DNA of 64,000 bases from Streptosporangium nondiastaticum (GCF_003011965.1 NZ_PXWG01000006.1:1-64000), one strand, 5' to 3'. Shown: positions 16,902 through 25,403, counted from the stretch's first letter. The notes: generated by a model from the letters alone, not told the origin. Numbers and translations are program-made.

Positions 16902-18638
16902 ATGAATCTTTCGGGGGTCCGTAACCTGCGCGAAAGCCTCGCGGGGCTGCGTGCGGGGCTGTACGCGCGGAAGAGCGCGTACCAGGGCAACAAGAAGAGC
17001 AAGGGGCGGTCGGTCAAAGAGCAGCTCGATATCGGGCGTGCGACCTCTGATGACCTCGGGACGACCGTCGTCGAAGAGTTCGTGGACGACGACCGATCCG
17101 CGTCGAGCTACCGCACCCGGGAGCGCGAAGACTTCGAGCGGATGATCGAGTGGATCGAGGCCGGGCGCCTCGACATCGTGATCGCGTGGGCGTCGACCCG
17201 GTTGCAGCGCGATCTCGCGGTCTATGCCCGGCTGCGCGATGCCTGCATCCGGAACGGCGTGCTCTGGTGCTACGGCGGCAAGGTCTACGACCTGTCGAAC
17301 AAGGATGACAAGTTCCGGACGGGCCTGGACGCGCTGATCGGCGAGCGCGAGGTCGACGAGCTGCGCGACAACCTCATGCGGACGCTGCGCGCGAACGCCA
17401 TCAACGGACGTCCGCACGCTCAGGCCGCATACGGGTACCGCCGCGTGTACGACGAGCGCACGGGGCTCTACATCTGCACGGTCAAAGATGAGACCGAGGC
17501 ACCGGTCGTCCGAGAAATTATCCTCGGCGTCGGTGCCGGCAAGGCGTCGGCCAGCCTCGAAAGGCAGTTCAACACGGGGGGCGTCACACCGCCCACCCGG
17601 TATTGGACCAAAGGGCAGGTCACGCGGCTGGCGGAGTGGCGGCCGGGCCTCCGCGACAACGAGACGATTCACCCGTCGTGGCTCGCTCGGATCGAGGATG
17701 CAGTCGACCTCCGACAGGAGGCACGCGACCGCCTCGACGCTGGCGAAACGCCGGTTGATGTCGCGCGGGACTTCAACGAGCGCGTCGAGCCGCTCATCAT
17801 GGCGCGCTGGATCTCCGCGACGATCACGGCTTACGCGACGGATGTTCGTTACATCGGCTCGCGCACGCACCACGGCAAGGTGACCCACGAGGATGCGTGG
17901 CCGGCGATCGTCTCCCTAGCTGAGCATGTGCAGGCCGTCAGCGTGGTCAAGGCGCGCAAGGAGAAGCGATCGTTCAACATGCGTCCCGGGCGGGCAACTC
18001 ACTGGCTATCGGCGATCATGATCTGTGACATCTGCGAAATCCGGGTGAACTCCGATCGTCAGCATGGGCTGCCGCGGTACTCATGCGCAGAGCCCGGCCC
18101 CGAGGGCGTGAAGGGATACCACGCGAGCGCGCAGGTTTCGATCGTCGATCCGTACGTGCAGGACAGGCTGTTCGCGTGGCTTGCATCCCCAGACTTCGCC
18201 AGGGCGTACGCGAAGGGCGACAAGGAAGTGCTTCAGGCGATGGAGGAAGCCGAAGCCGAGGCGAAGCTCTTGCAGGAGCAGCTCAACGAGTTCTACACGG
18301 AGGCGGGCGCCGGCCGCCTGTCGGCTCAGGGCCTGGCCGCGGTCGAGGCGGACATACTTCCGCGGATCGAGGCGGCGCAGAAGCGCGCTCAGTCCATGGC
18401 CATCCCGCCGGCGGTGAAGGATCTCGCGGGCGCGACGGTGGATGAGATCAGCGAGGCGTGGAAGCACCTCGACCTCTCGCAGAAGCGGATGATCGCCGAG
18501 GCGCTGATCGAGGTTCGCCTCAAGCCGCAGGGACGGCAACGTGATCCGGCGGTGCAGACCTTCGTAGCTGTGATCCCGAAGGTGCACCTTCGCCCGAAGA
18601 AGGTTCCGGGCACGGCTCCGGTGGCGCCAGCCGCGTAA
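16902..18638 (+). CDS. int: Large serine recombinase (phage integrase)
   Basis: This 578-residue integrase catalyses attP x attB recombination. The N-terminal resolvase domain begins after about 18 residues; Ser25 in LYARKS is the expected nucleophile, followed by SVKEQLD, DDDRSASSY and the ASTRLQRDLAVYARL active-site region with its Arg. A recombinase domain (residues about 165-300; RPHAQAAYGYRRV) and a zinc-ribbon with C-x2-C (MICDICEIRV) and later Cys/His come next, then a coiled-coil segment (EEAEAEAKLLQEQLNEFY). The ATG at 16902 follows GAAGAAGGGGG. It lies immediately inside attL, the usual phage position. No recombination directionality factor is recognised in the element. Confidence 0.95.
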   Translation: MNLSGVRNLRESLAGLRAGLYARKSAYQGNKKSKGRSVKEQLDIGRATSDDLGTTVVEEFVDDDRSASSYRTREREDFERMIEWIEAGRLDIVIAWASTRLQRDLAVYARLRDACIRNGVLWCYGGKVYDLSNKDDKFRTGLDALIGEREVDELRDNLMRTLRANAINGRPHAQAAYGYRRVYDERTGLYICTVKDETEAPVVREIILGVGAGKASASLERQFNTGGVTPPTRYWTKGQVTRLAEWRPGLRDNETIHPSWLARIEDAVDLRQEARDRLDAGETPVDVARDFNERVEPLIMARWISATITAYATDVRYIGSRTHHGKVTHEDAWPAIVSLAEHVQAVSVVKARKEKRSFNMRPGRATHWLSAIMICDICEIRVNSDRQHGLPRYSCAEPGPEGVKGYHASAQVSIVDPYVQDRLFAWLASPDFARAYAKGDKEVLQAMEEAEAEAKLLQEQLNEFYTEAGAGRLSAQGLAAVEADILPRIEAAQKRAQSMAIPPAVKDLAGATVDEISEAWKHLDLSQKRMIAEALIEVRLKPQGRQRDPAVQTFVAVIPKVHLRPKKVPGTAPVAPAA

Positions 18639-18654
18639 GGCGCCGAAGACAAGA

Positions 18655-18687
18655 GAGGGCCGCACGGCGACATGCCGTGCGGCCCTC
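18655..18687. terminator. Terminator between the integrase and the convergent small gene
   Basis: A perfect 14-bp stem (18655-18668 with 18674-18687) with a 5-nt loop lies 17 bp after the integrase stop and 12 bp before the end of the opposite-strand gene. Confidence 0.85.
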
Positions 18688-18698
18688 GGTGTTGCTGA

Positions 18699-18944
18699 TC
18701 AGTCGCGACGCTCGTCGTTGTCTGATCCGGAATCTTCACGTCCGGGCTGGGGGGCAAGTCCGTTGAGGGCATGTTCGAGGCCGGCGGCACCTGTTGTGGT
18801 GATGTGCCGTCGGTCCATGGCTATGGTCAGTCCGTCCTCGGTCGCGCGGACGACTGCGATTGCTCCGGTGTCGAGTTGAGTGCGAGTGACGCGGATCAAG
18901 GTGGTTGCCCCCCTGTTGGCATGACGGGACCCCTTCTCGAACAT
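18699..18944 (-). CDS. Small phage protein of unknown function
   Basis: This minus-strand gene of up to 81 residues is not recognised. The best-conserved-looking part is RTQLDTGAIAVVRATEDGLTIAMDRRHITTTGAAGLEHAL, a mixed alpha/beta pattern, ending in an acidic tail. The start is uncertain: an ATG at 18944 opens the longest form, but a TTG at 18897-18899 has a better Shine-Dalgarno (AGGGGGGC, 7 nt away) and would give 66 residues. It sits between the integrase and the repressor, oriented with the repressor, so it probably belongs to the lysogeny-expressed set. A half-operator (TGTTCGAG) lies at its 5' end. Confidence 0.55.
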   Translation of the reverse strand: MFEKGSRHANRGATTLIRVTRTQLDTGAIAVVRATEDGLTIAMDRRHITTTGAAGLEHALNGLAPQPGREDSGSDNDERRD

Positions 18945-19026
18945 GCGTCCGATACAGGGCCCCGGTCAGCCTACCCCGGGCAACACCGCAGGTCACGCAG
19001 CATGAGCGGGGCGTTTACGACGACGT

Positions 19027-19449
19027 TCAATCGTCCTCCGCTAGTTCCCGCGGCAGCTCGCCAGCGGCCCACTTCCTGAGCAGCGTTTCGACCTTCGGCA
19101 TGTCCTTGCGGCCGGTGCCGGGCGCGTGCACGACGACGACGGTCGCCTCGGAGGTGCTCGCGCCGAACGGGTCGTCGGCTATGAGTCCACAGTATTGCTG
19201 GGCTGCGGCTATGCGCACCTCCCTTTCGGACCTCCCGATCGCCGCGGCCACTGCGCCTACGACTCCGGGTTCGAGATGGATCGACTGATCTTGGGCAATT
19301 CGGTGCAGGGTGGTGTAACCCACCATTACCCCCGTCGTCGGATCGACCGCGCGCTCGGCGAGCTTGCGATACGAGAGCCCGGTCTCTTCTTTCGCGGCAC
19401 GCAAGAGGTCCCCGAAGGGGGTGCCGTAGGGGGTGCCGGTCTCCGACAC
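19027..19449 (-). CDS. HTH (XRE-like) prophage repressor
   Basis: A 140-residue protein has an N-terminal helix-turn-helix of the XRE type (FGDLLRAAKEETGLSYRKLAERA and TTLHRIAQDQ), a helical middle and a C-terminal helical region (MPKVETLLRKWAAGELPREL) that may be for dimerisation. It is transcribed away from the early genes, with three 18-bp operator-like palindromes in between, the nearest only 15 bp from its start. This is the expected arrangement for a lysogeny repressor that shuts off the early operon and controls itself. There is no LexA-type peptidase domain, so induction would not be by RecA-stimulated self-cleavage. Confidence 0.82.
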   Translation of the reverse strand: MSETGTPYGTPFGDLLRAAKEETGLSYRKLAERAVDPTTGVMVGYTTLHRIAQDQSIHLEPGVVGAVAAAIGRSEREVRIAAAQQYCGLIADDPFGASTSEATVVVVHAPGTGRKDMPKVETLLRKWAAGELPRELAEDD

Positions 19450-19464
19450 GTTCTCACTCCGCTC

Positions 19465-19482
19465 TGTTGCAAAACTCGAACA
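19465..19482 (-). promoter_or_regulatory. Operator-like palindrome O1
   Basis: An 18-bp imperfect palindrome. Its minus-strand reading TGTTCGAGTTTTGCAACA matches the other two sites at 15 of 18 positions each. It lies 15 bp upstream of the repressor start codon. Confidence 0.75.
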
Positions 19483-19523
19483 TTCTCATCTAACCAGCCA
19501 TAGCGTCGCGTGGCACAGCCAAC

Positions 19524-19543
19524 AAGTGCGTTGACGTGCACTT
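19524..19543. promoter_or_regulatory. Palindrome and possible early promoter
   Basis: AAGTGC and GCACTT arms flank 8 bp; the centre contains TTGACG, a plausible -35 for rightward early transcription. A weak -10 lies about 17 bp on. It sits between O1 and O2. Confidence 0.4.
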
Positions 19544-19565
19544 TTCCAAGACTTAGCGTTGCGGT

Positions 19566-19583
19566 TGTTCGACATCTGCAACA
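19566..19583 (+). promoter_or_regulatory. Operator-like palindrome O2
   Basis: TGTTCGACATCTGCAACA has outer half-sites like those of O1 and O3. It lies in the middle of the divergent region. Confidence 0.75.
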
Positions 19584-19620
19584 GCCGGACAGGCGCTTTC
19601 GTGTGCTTTGCGCCCTTGGC

Positions 19621-19638
19621 TGTTCGAGTTCTAGAACA
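19621..19638 (+). promoter_or_regulatory. Operator-like palindrome O3
   Basis: TGTTCGAGTTCTAGAACA is the most symmetrical of the three sites and lies 15 bp upstream of the first early gene, mirroring the distance of O1 from the repressor. Confidence 0.75.
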
Positions 19639-19653
19639 GACCGGAGGGGGACC

Positions 19654-19797
19654 GTGACGACCACACAGACACCGCCCGAGCCTCGCGAGGACGCGCGGCC
19701 GACGCCCGAGCAGATCGACTTGATCCGCCGTGTTCTCGCCCCCCACATCCACAGGGCCAGGCGCGAGCGCACCGTCGAGCACCCGTCCGCAGCATGA
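19654..19797 (+). CDS. Small early phage protein
   Basis: First gene of the rightward early operon: a GTG start with a strong GGAGGGGG Shine-Dalgarno gives 47 residues. The N-terminus is Thr/Pro-rich and disordered; the rest is one basic helix pair (PEQIDLIRRVLAPHIHRARRE). The position directly behind the operators suggests an early regulator, Cro-like antagonist or directionality factor, but no HTH is recognisable and the function is unknown. Confidence 0.65.
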   Translation: MTTTQTPPEPREDARPTPEQIDLIRRVLAPHIHRARRERTVEHPSAA

Positions 19798-19808
19798 GGA
19801 GTCAGCAC

Positions 19809-20084
19809 ATGAACACGGTGGAGTTTCTTGGCCCGCCGCCCAAGCAGCGCAACACTAAGCACGCCCAGATCGCGGCCGAACTGCGCGCGCACCCCAACGT
19901 GTGGGGAGTGGTGCAGAAGCCGACGACGATCGCCCGCGCAGCATCCGCCGCGCAGGCGATCCGCACAGCCCGGCTCACCGCGTACGAACCGGCCGGATCC
20001 TTCGAGGCAGTTGCCCGCACGGTCATCGTGGGTGGGGCCGCCGAGTACCGCGTCTACGCCCGATTCATCGGGGGGCACCAGTGA
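19809..20084 (+). CDS. Phage protein of unknown function, early operon
   Basis: The 91-residue product starts at the ATG at 19809 with TGAGGAG upstream. It looks like a compact alpha/beta domain: QRNTKHAQIAAELRAHPNVWGVV then TIARAASAAQAIRTARLTAYEPAGSFEAVARTVIVGG and a final YRVYARFI strand. Similar small proteins commonly precede recombination genes in Streptomyces phages, but no biochemical role is known. Its stop overlaps the start of the exonuclease gene (GTGA), so the two are translationally coupled. Confidence 0.7.
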   Translation: MNTVEFLGPPPKQRNTKHAQIAAELRAHPNVWGVVQKPTTIARAASAAQAIRTARLTAYEPAGSFEAVARTVIVGGAAEYRVYARFIGGHQ

Positions 20085-21124
20085 CAGCGACTGTGACACC
20101 GACGGGTGTCGTCGTCGCCCCGGCCGGCCTCGATCGCGAGCAGTGGCTCACTGTGCGGCGCACGGGAATCGGCGGCTCCGAGATCGCTGCGGTACTGGGC
20201 ATGAGCAAGCACGCGTCGCCGTACGAGGTGTACCTCGACAAGCGCGGCGAGCTGCCGCTCGACCGCCCGCAGCCAGCCGAGCTCGCCGAGGCCGCGTTCT
20301 GGGGACACGCACACGAGCCGACGATCGCCAGCGTTTTCGCGGAACGGACCGGTCTCCGTGTCGTCGAGGGCCCGGGGACACTCGCCCATGTCGAGCGTCG
20401 ATGGATGCTCGCCAACCTCGACCGCGCCGTGATCGAACGGGGGAAGTCATCCCCGTCCAGCCTGCTGGAGATCAAGACGAGGTCCGCCTATCAGCTCGAC
20501 GAGTGGCTGCTCAGCGTCCCCGATCAGCCGGCCCTACAGACCCATTGGTACTTGGCCGTGACCGGCTATCAGCACGCGTACGTCGCTGCCCTGCTCGGCG
20601 GAAACCGGCTGATCGTGCATCGTGTCGAGCGTGACGAGCAGCTCGTCGAGCACCTCGTCGAGATCGTCGGCCAGTTCTGGCAGGGCGTTCTCGACGGCAC
20701 CCCGCCGCCGGTGGACGGATCCGAGGCAACCGCGGATCTGCTCGGGCACCTCTACGACGTCCAGGCCGATGCCGTGACCGTGGCTGATCCGGCCGAGCTT
20801 TTGCCCCTGCTGGAGCGTCGGCGTGAGTTGAAGGCGCGCGAGGCCCGGACCGCCAACGAGCTGCGCGAGGTCGACAACCGGTTGAAGTCGATGGCCGGCG
20901 AGGCCGAGGTCGTCACGGTGCAGGGCTCGACCGCCTACACCTACCGGCAGAACGGCCCACTTTCGCAGAAACGTTTCATCGCCGCGCACCCGGATCTCGC
21001 ACGGCAGTACACGCACCGCGTCGATGCGCTCAACACGAAGCGCCTCGCCGCTGAGCACCCCGACGAGTTCCGGGCCCACCGCGCCCGACGCCTCGTCGTC
21101 CCGAACCAGGAGACCGCAGCATGA
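20081..21124 (+). CDS. YqaJ-type viral exonuclease
   Basis: This 347-residue exonuclease of the YqaJ/lambda-exo superfamily degrades one strand of double-stranded DNA ends for annealing-type recombination. Visible motifs are RRTGIGGSEIAAVLGMS, a WGHAHEPTIASVFAERTG helix carrying the conserved Glu, and the D...E-x-K core (NLDRAVIERG then LLEIKTRS). The C-terminal part is helical (LLERRRELKAREARTANELREV). It is coupled by a 4-bp overlap to the preceding gene and by another (ATGA) to recT, the standard two-gene phage recombination module. Confidence 0.92.
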   Translation: MTATVTPTGVVVAPAGLDREQWLTVRRTGIGGSEIAAVLGMSKHASPYEVYLDKRGELPLDRPQPAELAEAAFWGHAHEPTIASVFAERTGLRVVEGPGTLAHVERRWMLANLDRAVIERGKSSPSSLLEIKTRSAYQLDEWLLSVPDQPALQTHWYLAVTGYQHAYVAALLGGNRLIVHRVERDEQLVEHLVEIVGQFWQGVLDGTPPPVDGSEATADLLGHLYDVQADAVTVADPAELLPLLERRRELKAREARTANELREVDNRLKSMAGEAEVVTVQGSTAYTYRQNGPLSQKRFIAAHPDLARQYTHRVDALNTKRLAAEHPDEFRAHRARRLVVPNQETAA

Positions 21125-22008
21125 GCAACACCCTTGCCGCGCGTGTCGCCCAGCGCGCCAACACCCGTGCAACCGCCGCCCAGCCTGCCCAACGCCCGGC
21201 CAGCCTCGTTCAGTTCGTCGAGACGATGCGCCCGCAGATCGAGCGCGCTCTGCCCGGCCACATGGGAGGCGCCGACCGGATAGCCCGGATCGCGCTCACC
21301 GAGCTCCGGCGCGTCGAGCACCTCGCCGAGTGCAGCCGCGAGTCGTTCGCCGGCGCCCTGATGACCTGCTCGGCCCTCGGCCTCGAACCCGGCGGGGTGT
21401 CGGGCGAGGCGTACCTGCTCCCCTTCTGGAACAAGCGCGTCCGCTCGTACGAGGTACAGCTCGTCATCGGCTATCAGGGCATGATCAAGCTCTTTTGGCA
21501 GCACCCGCTCGCCGCCGGCCTCGACGCGCGCCCTGTCTATGAGGGCGACACCTTCGAGTACGAGTACGGACTCGAACCGAGGCTCCGGCACGTACCCGGT
21601 CGCGGACCAAGGGGACAAGCCACCCACTATTACGCCGTCGCACGGATGGCGAACGGTGGAAACGCGTTCGTCGTTCTCAGCGTCGAGGACGTCGAGGCAA
21701 TCCGCAAGCGCAGCAAGGCCCGCGACTCGGGGCCCTGGCAGTCCGACTATGACGCGATGGCGTGCAAGACCGCCATTCGTCGGCTATTCAAGCTGCTGCC
21801 GAAGTCCGCCGAGCTCGCGCGTGCCGTGGCGCACGACGAGACCGTGCGACGCGATGCCTCCCCCGAGGGTCTCGACATGCCCGGCGAGTACATCGAGGGC
21901 GAGATCGTCGAGCAGTCGGCGCACCAGGGCGGCGAGCAGATCACGGTCGAGAACGTGCCCGAGGAGTCCGCCGGCTGGCCCGATGCCGCTGTGTCGGCCG
22001 CCGGATGA
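21121..22008 (+). CDS. recT: RecT-family single-strand annealing protein
   Basis: This 295-residue recombinase anneals complementary single strands made by the adjacent YqaJ exonuclease. RecT features are VQFVETMRPQIERALPGHM at the start, AGALMTCSALGLEPGG (normally followed by the core), YLLPFWNKRVRSYEVQLVIGYQGMIKL, and DYDAMACKTAIRRLFKLLPKS. The C-terminal 60 residues are acidic and probably disordered. The ATGA overlap with the exonuclease and another with the next small gene show a tightly coupled operon. Confidence 0.93.
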   Translation: MSNTLAARVAQRANTRATAAQPAQRPASLVQFVETMRPQIERALPGHMGGADRIARIALTELRRVEHLAECSRESFAGALMTCSALGLEPGGVSGEAYLLPFWNKRVRSYEVQLVIGYQGMIKLFWQHPLAAGLDARPVYEGDTFEYEYGLEPRLRHVPGRGPRGQATHYYAVARMANGGNAFVVLSVEDVEAIRKRSKARDSGPWQSDYDAMACKTAIRRLFKLLPKSAELARAVAHDETVRRDASPEGLDMPGEYIEGEIVEQSAHQGGEQITVENVPEESAGWPDAAVSAAG

Positions 22009-22184
22009 GTCACTCGCCGGCCCTCAACTTCCGGTGCCGGCACTGGGACGGGCAAGCCCGCCGCTACTGCGGCGCCCCGCGCGCCCGCCGTTACCTGCCG
22101 GGCTACCGGTGCCCTCTCCATACCCCCTCGGCCCTCGCCGGCCGCCCCGAGGCCCCCGAATCTCCCTCCCGCATGCGTACGTAA
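22005..22184 (+). CDS. Small Cys/His-rich phage protein
   Basis: The 59-residue protein starts at the ATGA overlap with recT. Residues 8-40 contain four or five potential zinc ligands (FRCRHWDGQARRYCG and GYRCPLHTP), suggesting a small zinc-binding module; the tail is Pro-rich. It is not matched to a known family. Its place between recT and the replication gene suggests a DNA-transaction accessory role. Confidence 0.6.
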   Translation: MSHSPALNFRCRHWDGQARRYCGAPRARRYLPGYRCPLHTPSALAGRPEAPESPSRMRT

Positions 22185-22196
22185 GGAGCATCCCCC

Positions 22197-23150
22197 GTGG
22201 CGTGGCTCAAGATCGACGACTCCAGCCACATGCACCCGAAGTTCCTCGCCGCGGGTAACGCTGCGTTGGGCCTGTGGCTGCGCTGCGGCGCCTACTCGGC
22301 CCAGCATCTGACCGAGGGGCACGTGCCGGGCGTTGTGGTCAAGCAGTACGGCACAGCCCCGCAGGCCCGCAAGCTCGTCGCTGTCGGTCTGTGGCACGAA
22401 GCCGGCCACGACTGCTCGCGCTGCCCTCAGCCGGTGGACGGCGACTTCATCGTGCACGACTTTTTCGAGGGTGGCCGGAACAGCACTCGCGCCCAGGTCG
22501 AGGCCGCCCGTGCTGCCGCCGCAGAGCGCAAGGCCAAGAGCCGAACACGCTCGATTCGCCCTCGGATCGACGACGAATCGGCCGCGGATCACGAGCGAAA
22601 CGAGCCCGGATCGTCGACGAATCACGAGCGAAACGCACCCCAGTTTCAGGAAGGATCCGCAGGTCAAGAGGGTGCGTCACACCGTGACACCGTCGAGGGC
22701 GTCACAGGCCCCCAAGCCAGCACCAAGCCAAGCCCTTCTACTTCCTACGGAAGTAGAAGGGAACAAGCTAGCCCCGACAACGGGCCGCGGATCGCTGAAC
22801 CCGTACGCCCCCTCGTCGAGGCCATGACCGCCGCTGGCATGGCCGTCTCATGGGAACTCGCCCCCGCCGAGTGGGTCCTGCTACAGGCCCTGATCGAGCG
22901 CTGCGGCGTGCAGATCCTCGTCGACCACGCCGGCGGATCCTGGCAGGCCGCCCGCACCCGCCCCCGCTCCGCGCGCTACTTCCTCGCCGGCTGGCGCTCC
23001 CTCCCCTCCATGCCCACCCACACGCCCACCTCGACCGGCCCCGGCGCGACCGTCGTCGCCCTCCGCACCGCTCGGCCCTCCACCACCGATCAGCGCGTGC
23101 ACGACGGCCTCGCCCTCGCCGCCCGACTCCGCGAACAGGAGAACGCATGA
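22197..23150 (+). CDS. Phage replication-type protein with N-terminal winged-helix-like domain
   Basis: This 317-residue protein starts with a GTG after AAGGAG. The N-terminus (WLKIDDSSHMHPKFLAAGNAALGLWLRCGAY) has a pattern often seen in actinophage replisome-organiser proteins. A long hydrophilic linker (Arg/Glu/Ser-rich, about 100-200) separates it from a C-terminal helical region (LVEAMTAAGMAVSWELAPAEWVLLQALIERCG). It probably recruits host replication proteins to phage DNA, because no helicase, primase or polymerase is encoded in this element. A replication origin may lie within or near the linker-coding region, but no iteron array was seen. Confidence 0.6.
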   Translation: MAWLKIDDSSHMHPKFLAAGNAALGLWLRCGAYSAQHLTEGHVPGVVVKQYGTAPQARKLVAVGLWHEAGHDCSRCPQPVDGDFIVHDFFEGGRNSTRAQVEAARAAAAERKAKSRTRSIRPRIDDESAADHERNEPGSSTNHERNAPQFQEGSAGQEGASHRDTVEGVTGPQASTKPSPSTSYGSRREQASPDNGPRIAEPVRPLVEAMTAAGMAVSWELAPAEWVLLQALIERCGVQILVDHAGGSWQAARTRPRSARYFLAGWRSLPSMPTHTPTSTGPGATVVALRTARPSTTDQRVHDGLALAARLREQENA

Positions 23151-23842
23151 CACCCGCAGACGCCGCCGAGCTGCTCGCCCTGGCCGCCGCGTTCGACCGC
23201 CGCACCATCGGCGAGGCCGACGCCCACGCATGGGCCCGCGCCCTGCGCGACATCCCCCTCGACCGCGACACCCGCACCGCCGTTGCCGAGCACTACGCCC
23301 GAACCGAGCAGTGGATCACCCCCGCCCGCGTCCGAGAGGTCCGTGCACGGATCCGCGAGACCCGCATCGGGGACGCCCACCCGGTCTACGACGGCACTCC
23401 CGGCGAGACCGGCGCGCAGTTCGTCGAGCGCCGGCGTGCACAGATCACCGCCGCCGCCGACGGAACCCTGCCCGCCCGCACCATCACACAGGCCATAGGT
23501 GCCGGCCCCCGCCGTGACGTCCTCGCCCTGGCCGCCGCCGTCGGCCATGCGGTCGACGCCCCCGAGCGCCCATACATACCGACCGCCATCGTCGAGCAGC
23601 TCGCCGAGCAGGGATTCGGCGCCCGCCGCAAAGCCTTCCCCGAGCTCACCGTCGAATGCCCGCTCCACACCTGCCGCGCCCGCAAGGGCTCACCCTGCAA
23701 GGCCCCCAGCGGGCGCGAACTGCGCGAGCACACCCACGACCTACGGCAACGCGCCTACACAGAGCACGTCTCCCACGTGATGAGCCAGCCGCCCGCACCA
23801 CGCACCACACGCGCCCGCCACACCGCAGGAGGCCGCCGATGA
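23147..23842 (+). CDS. Phage protein with C-terminal zinc finger
   Basis: The 231-residue protein begins with a helical domain (PADAAELLALAAAFDRRTIGEADAHAW) that resembles short helicase-loader-like or replication accessory proteins. It ends in a phage-type zinc finger (ECPLHTCRARKGSPCKAPSG followed by REHTHDLRQRAY). This Cys-rich finger followed by H-x-x-R is widespread in actinophage DNA-binding proteins. It overlaps the preceding gene by ATGA. It is likely to be involved in replication together with its upstream neighbour. Confidence 0.65.
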   Translation: MTPADAAELLALAAAFDRRTIGEADAHAWARALRDIPLDRDTRTAVAEHYARTEQWITPARVREVRARIRETRIGDAHPVYDGTPGETGAQFVERRRAQITAAADGTLPARTITQAIGAGPRRDVLALAAAVGHAVDAPERPYIPTAIVEQLAEQGFGARRKAFPELTVECPLHTCRARKGSPCKAPSGRELREHTHDLRQRAYTEHVSHVMSQPPAPRTTRARHTAGGRR

Positions 23843-24087
23843 TCCCGCCCGCCGCCCGCGCAGCCATCGCCGCCCACCTCACGGACGACCTCGACGTGCA
23901 CCCACACCTCGCGACCCTCGTTGTCGCCAGCCTCGCCGACCGCCTCGCCGCCGAGGGATGGCACATCACAGACACCCCGCCCGCGCGACCGGTCGCGCCT
24001 CGCGCGCGGGAGGAGGGCCGGACCCATAGGGGCCTTGCCCGTCGCCTGTTCCCCCGCCGTACCTGGACGAACGGAGACCCCTCATGA
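23839..24087 (+). CDS. Small phage protein of unknown function
   Basis: 82 residues, coupled at both ends by ATGA overlaps. The first 50 residues form a helical domain (PAARAAIAAHLTDDLDVHPHLATLVVASLADRLAAEGW) and the rest is basic and Pro/Arg-rich. Not recognised. Confidence 0.6.
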   Translation: MIPPAARAAIAAHLTDDLDVHPHLATLVVASLADRLAAEGWHITDTPPARPVAPRAREEGRTHRGLARRLFPRRTWTNGDPS

Positions 24088-24548
24088 GCCGCCGTACCCG
24101 AGCAGCCGACCGCGAGCTCGGCCGTATCCGCCGCCGCGAGTCCCTCGCCGTCCTGCTCGCCCGCGCCGACCGGCTGCTGCCCGCCGAGGCCGACCTGCTG
24201 CGCGTCCTTGTCGAGGCCGAGCTCGCCGCCGCCGACCGGGCACGGCGCACCGCCGGTGGACAGACGGCCGCCGTCAGCCGGCTGCGCGCCAGGGTCGAGG
24301 CGGCCGACGCTGCGATCGTCGAGACCGAGGCCGACCGTGACCGGGCGCAGCAGGCGCTCGACGAGCTGCGCGAGCGGCACCGGGGCGTCGAGGCGGTGTA
24401 CGTCGAGCACCTCGCCGCCGCGGCCGTGCTCGCCGACGCGCTCAGGGACTCGCTCGGCGGCTCCGACTGGCACCTCGCAGAAACGATCCGTCGTGTGTGC
24501 ACCGGCGCGATCACCCCGCGGCAGGCACTCGCCGCGACCGCACACTGA
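24084..24548 (+). CDS. Coiled-coil phage protein
   Basis: The 154-residue product is almost entirely helical. A basic N-terminus (RRTRAADRELGRIRRRESL) is followed by a long heptad-rich coiled coil (RLRARVEAADAAIVETEADRDRAQQALDELRERH) and a short globular tail (WHLAETIRRVCTGAITPRQALAA). Proteins of this design are common in Streptomyces phage early regions but have no known activity. Its ATGA overlap with the previous gene places it in the same transcript. Confidence 0.65.
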   Translation: MSRRTRAADRELGRIRRRESLAVLLARADRLLPAEADLLRVLVEAELAAADRARRTAGGQTAAVSRLRARVEAADAAIVETEADRDRAQQALDELRERHRGVEAVYVEHLAAAAVLADALRDSLGGSDWHLAETIRRVCTGAITPRQALAATAH

Positions 24549-24569
24549 ACCACCCGAGGGGGACCACTC

Positions 24570-25349
24570 ATGACCAGCGCCATCATCGTGCGCCGCGAGA
24601 CCGTCGAGGCGCTGCGCACCATCCGTGAACTGTGGGGCGAGCTGCTGCTTGCGATCGAGACGCCGCCGGCGGACGTGTGGCCCCCGCGGCAGCTCGCGCA
24701 CACCATGCGCGACGACGACGCCCTGCTCGTCGAGACCCGGGCGCCCCTGGTGTTGCGCGAGCACCCGGCCCCGCTCAACCTGCGCGCCCTCGACACCGGC
24801 CTCGCCATCGAGGGCCGGCTGTTCGACCTCGCCGACCTGCTCGCCGCCCAGGCGCAGCAGCACGCCCCCCTCGGCGACCCTCGCCGGTGGATGTACCGCA
24901 GCGACACCTCGCCGGGCAGCAGGGCCTATGGGCTGCACTGGGCGTGCACGTGGGTCGAGGGGCGCGTGCTTGACGAGGACACCACCCCCGAGCACGACCT
25001 CGACGGCACCCTCGCCGAGGCGCCGTTCGCCCCGCTGTCCGAGGCGCTGCTGCGTGAGGCGCGCGGCGTCGCCCGGTGGTGCGAGGGCCGGCTGCTGGCC
25101 GAGCTCGGCCTCGACCAGCGCGAGACCCCGGTGCCCGACCGGCCGTGCCCTTGGTGTGGGGGCGAGCTGACCCTGCACACCGGGCCCGAGCAGGGGCCGG
25201 CCGTGACCTGCTCGACGGGGCCGGCCTGCTCCGCGCCCGTGGCGTTGGACGGTTGGGGGCGGCGCGTGTGGGAGTGGGGCGACCTGCTCGACCTCGTCGC
25301 CGCGCTCGGCACCGGGGGGACGGCCGTCGGGGCGCCGATCGCCGCCTAG
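24570..25349 (+). CDS. Phage protein with central zinc-ribbon-like motif
   Basis: This 259-residue protein has helical N-terminal two-thirds with conserved-looking PLNLRALDTGLAIEGRLFDLADLL and a Trp-rich middle (YGLHWACTWVEGRVL). Near the C-terminus, CPWCGGELTLHTG followed by TCSTGPACSAPV forms a C-x2-C ... C-x6-C zinc ribbon. Similar proteins are annotated only as hypothetical in actinophages. It has its own GAGGGGG Shine-Dalgarno and is the last gene before the first promoter cassette. Confidence 0.65.
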   Translation: MTSAIIVRRETVEALRTIRELWGELLLAIETPPADVWPPRQLAHTMRDDDALLVETRAPLVLREHPAPLNLRALDTGLAIEGRLFDLADLLAAQAQQHAPLGDPRRWMYRSDTSPGSRAYGLHWACTWVEGRVLDEDTTPEHDLDGTLAEAPFAPLSEALLREARGVARWCEGRLLAELGLDQRETPVPDRPCPWCGGELTLHTGPEQGPAVTCSTGPACSAPVALDGWGRRVWEWGDLLDLVAALGTGGTAVGAPIAA

Positions 25350-25403
25350 GCCCAACCTCGTTGCCATGCCGGGTAGTTGGTGGCGGGAGTCACACCCGCC
25401 GAG

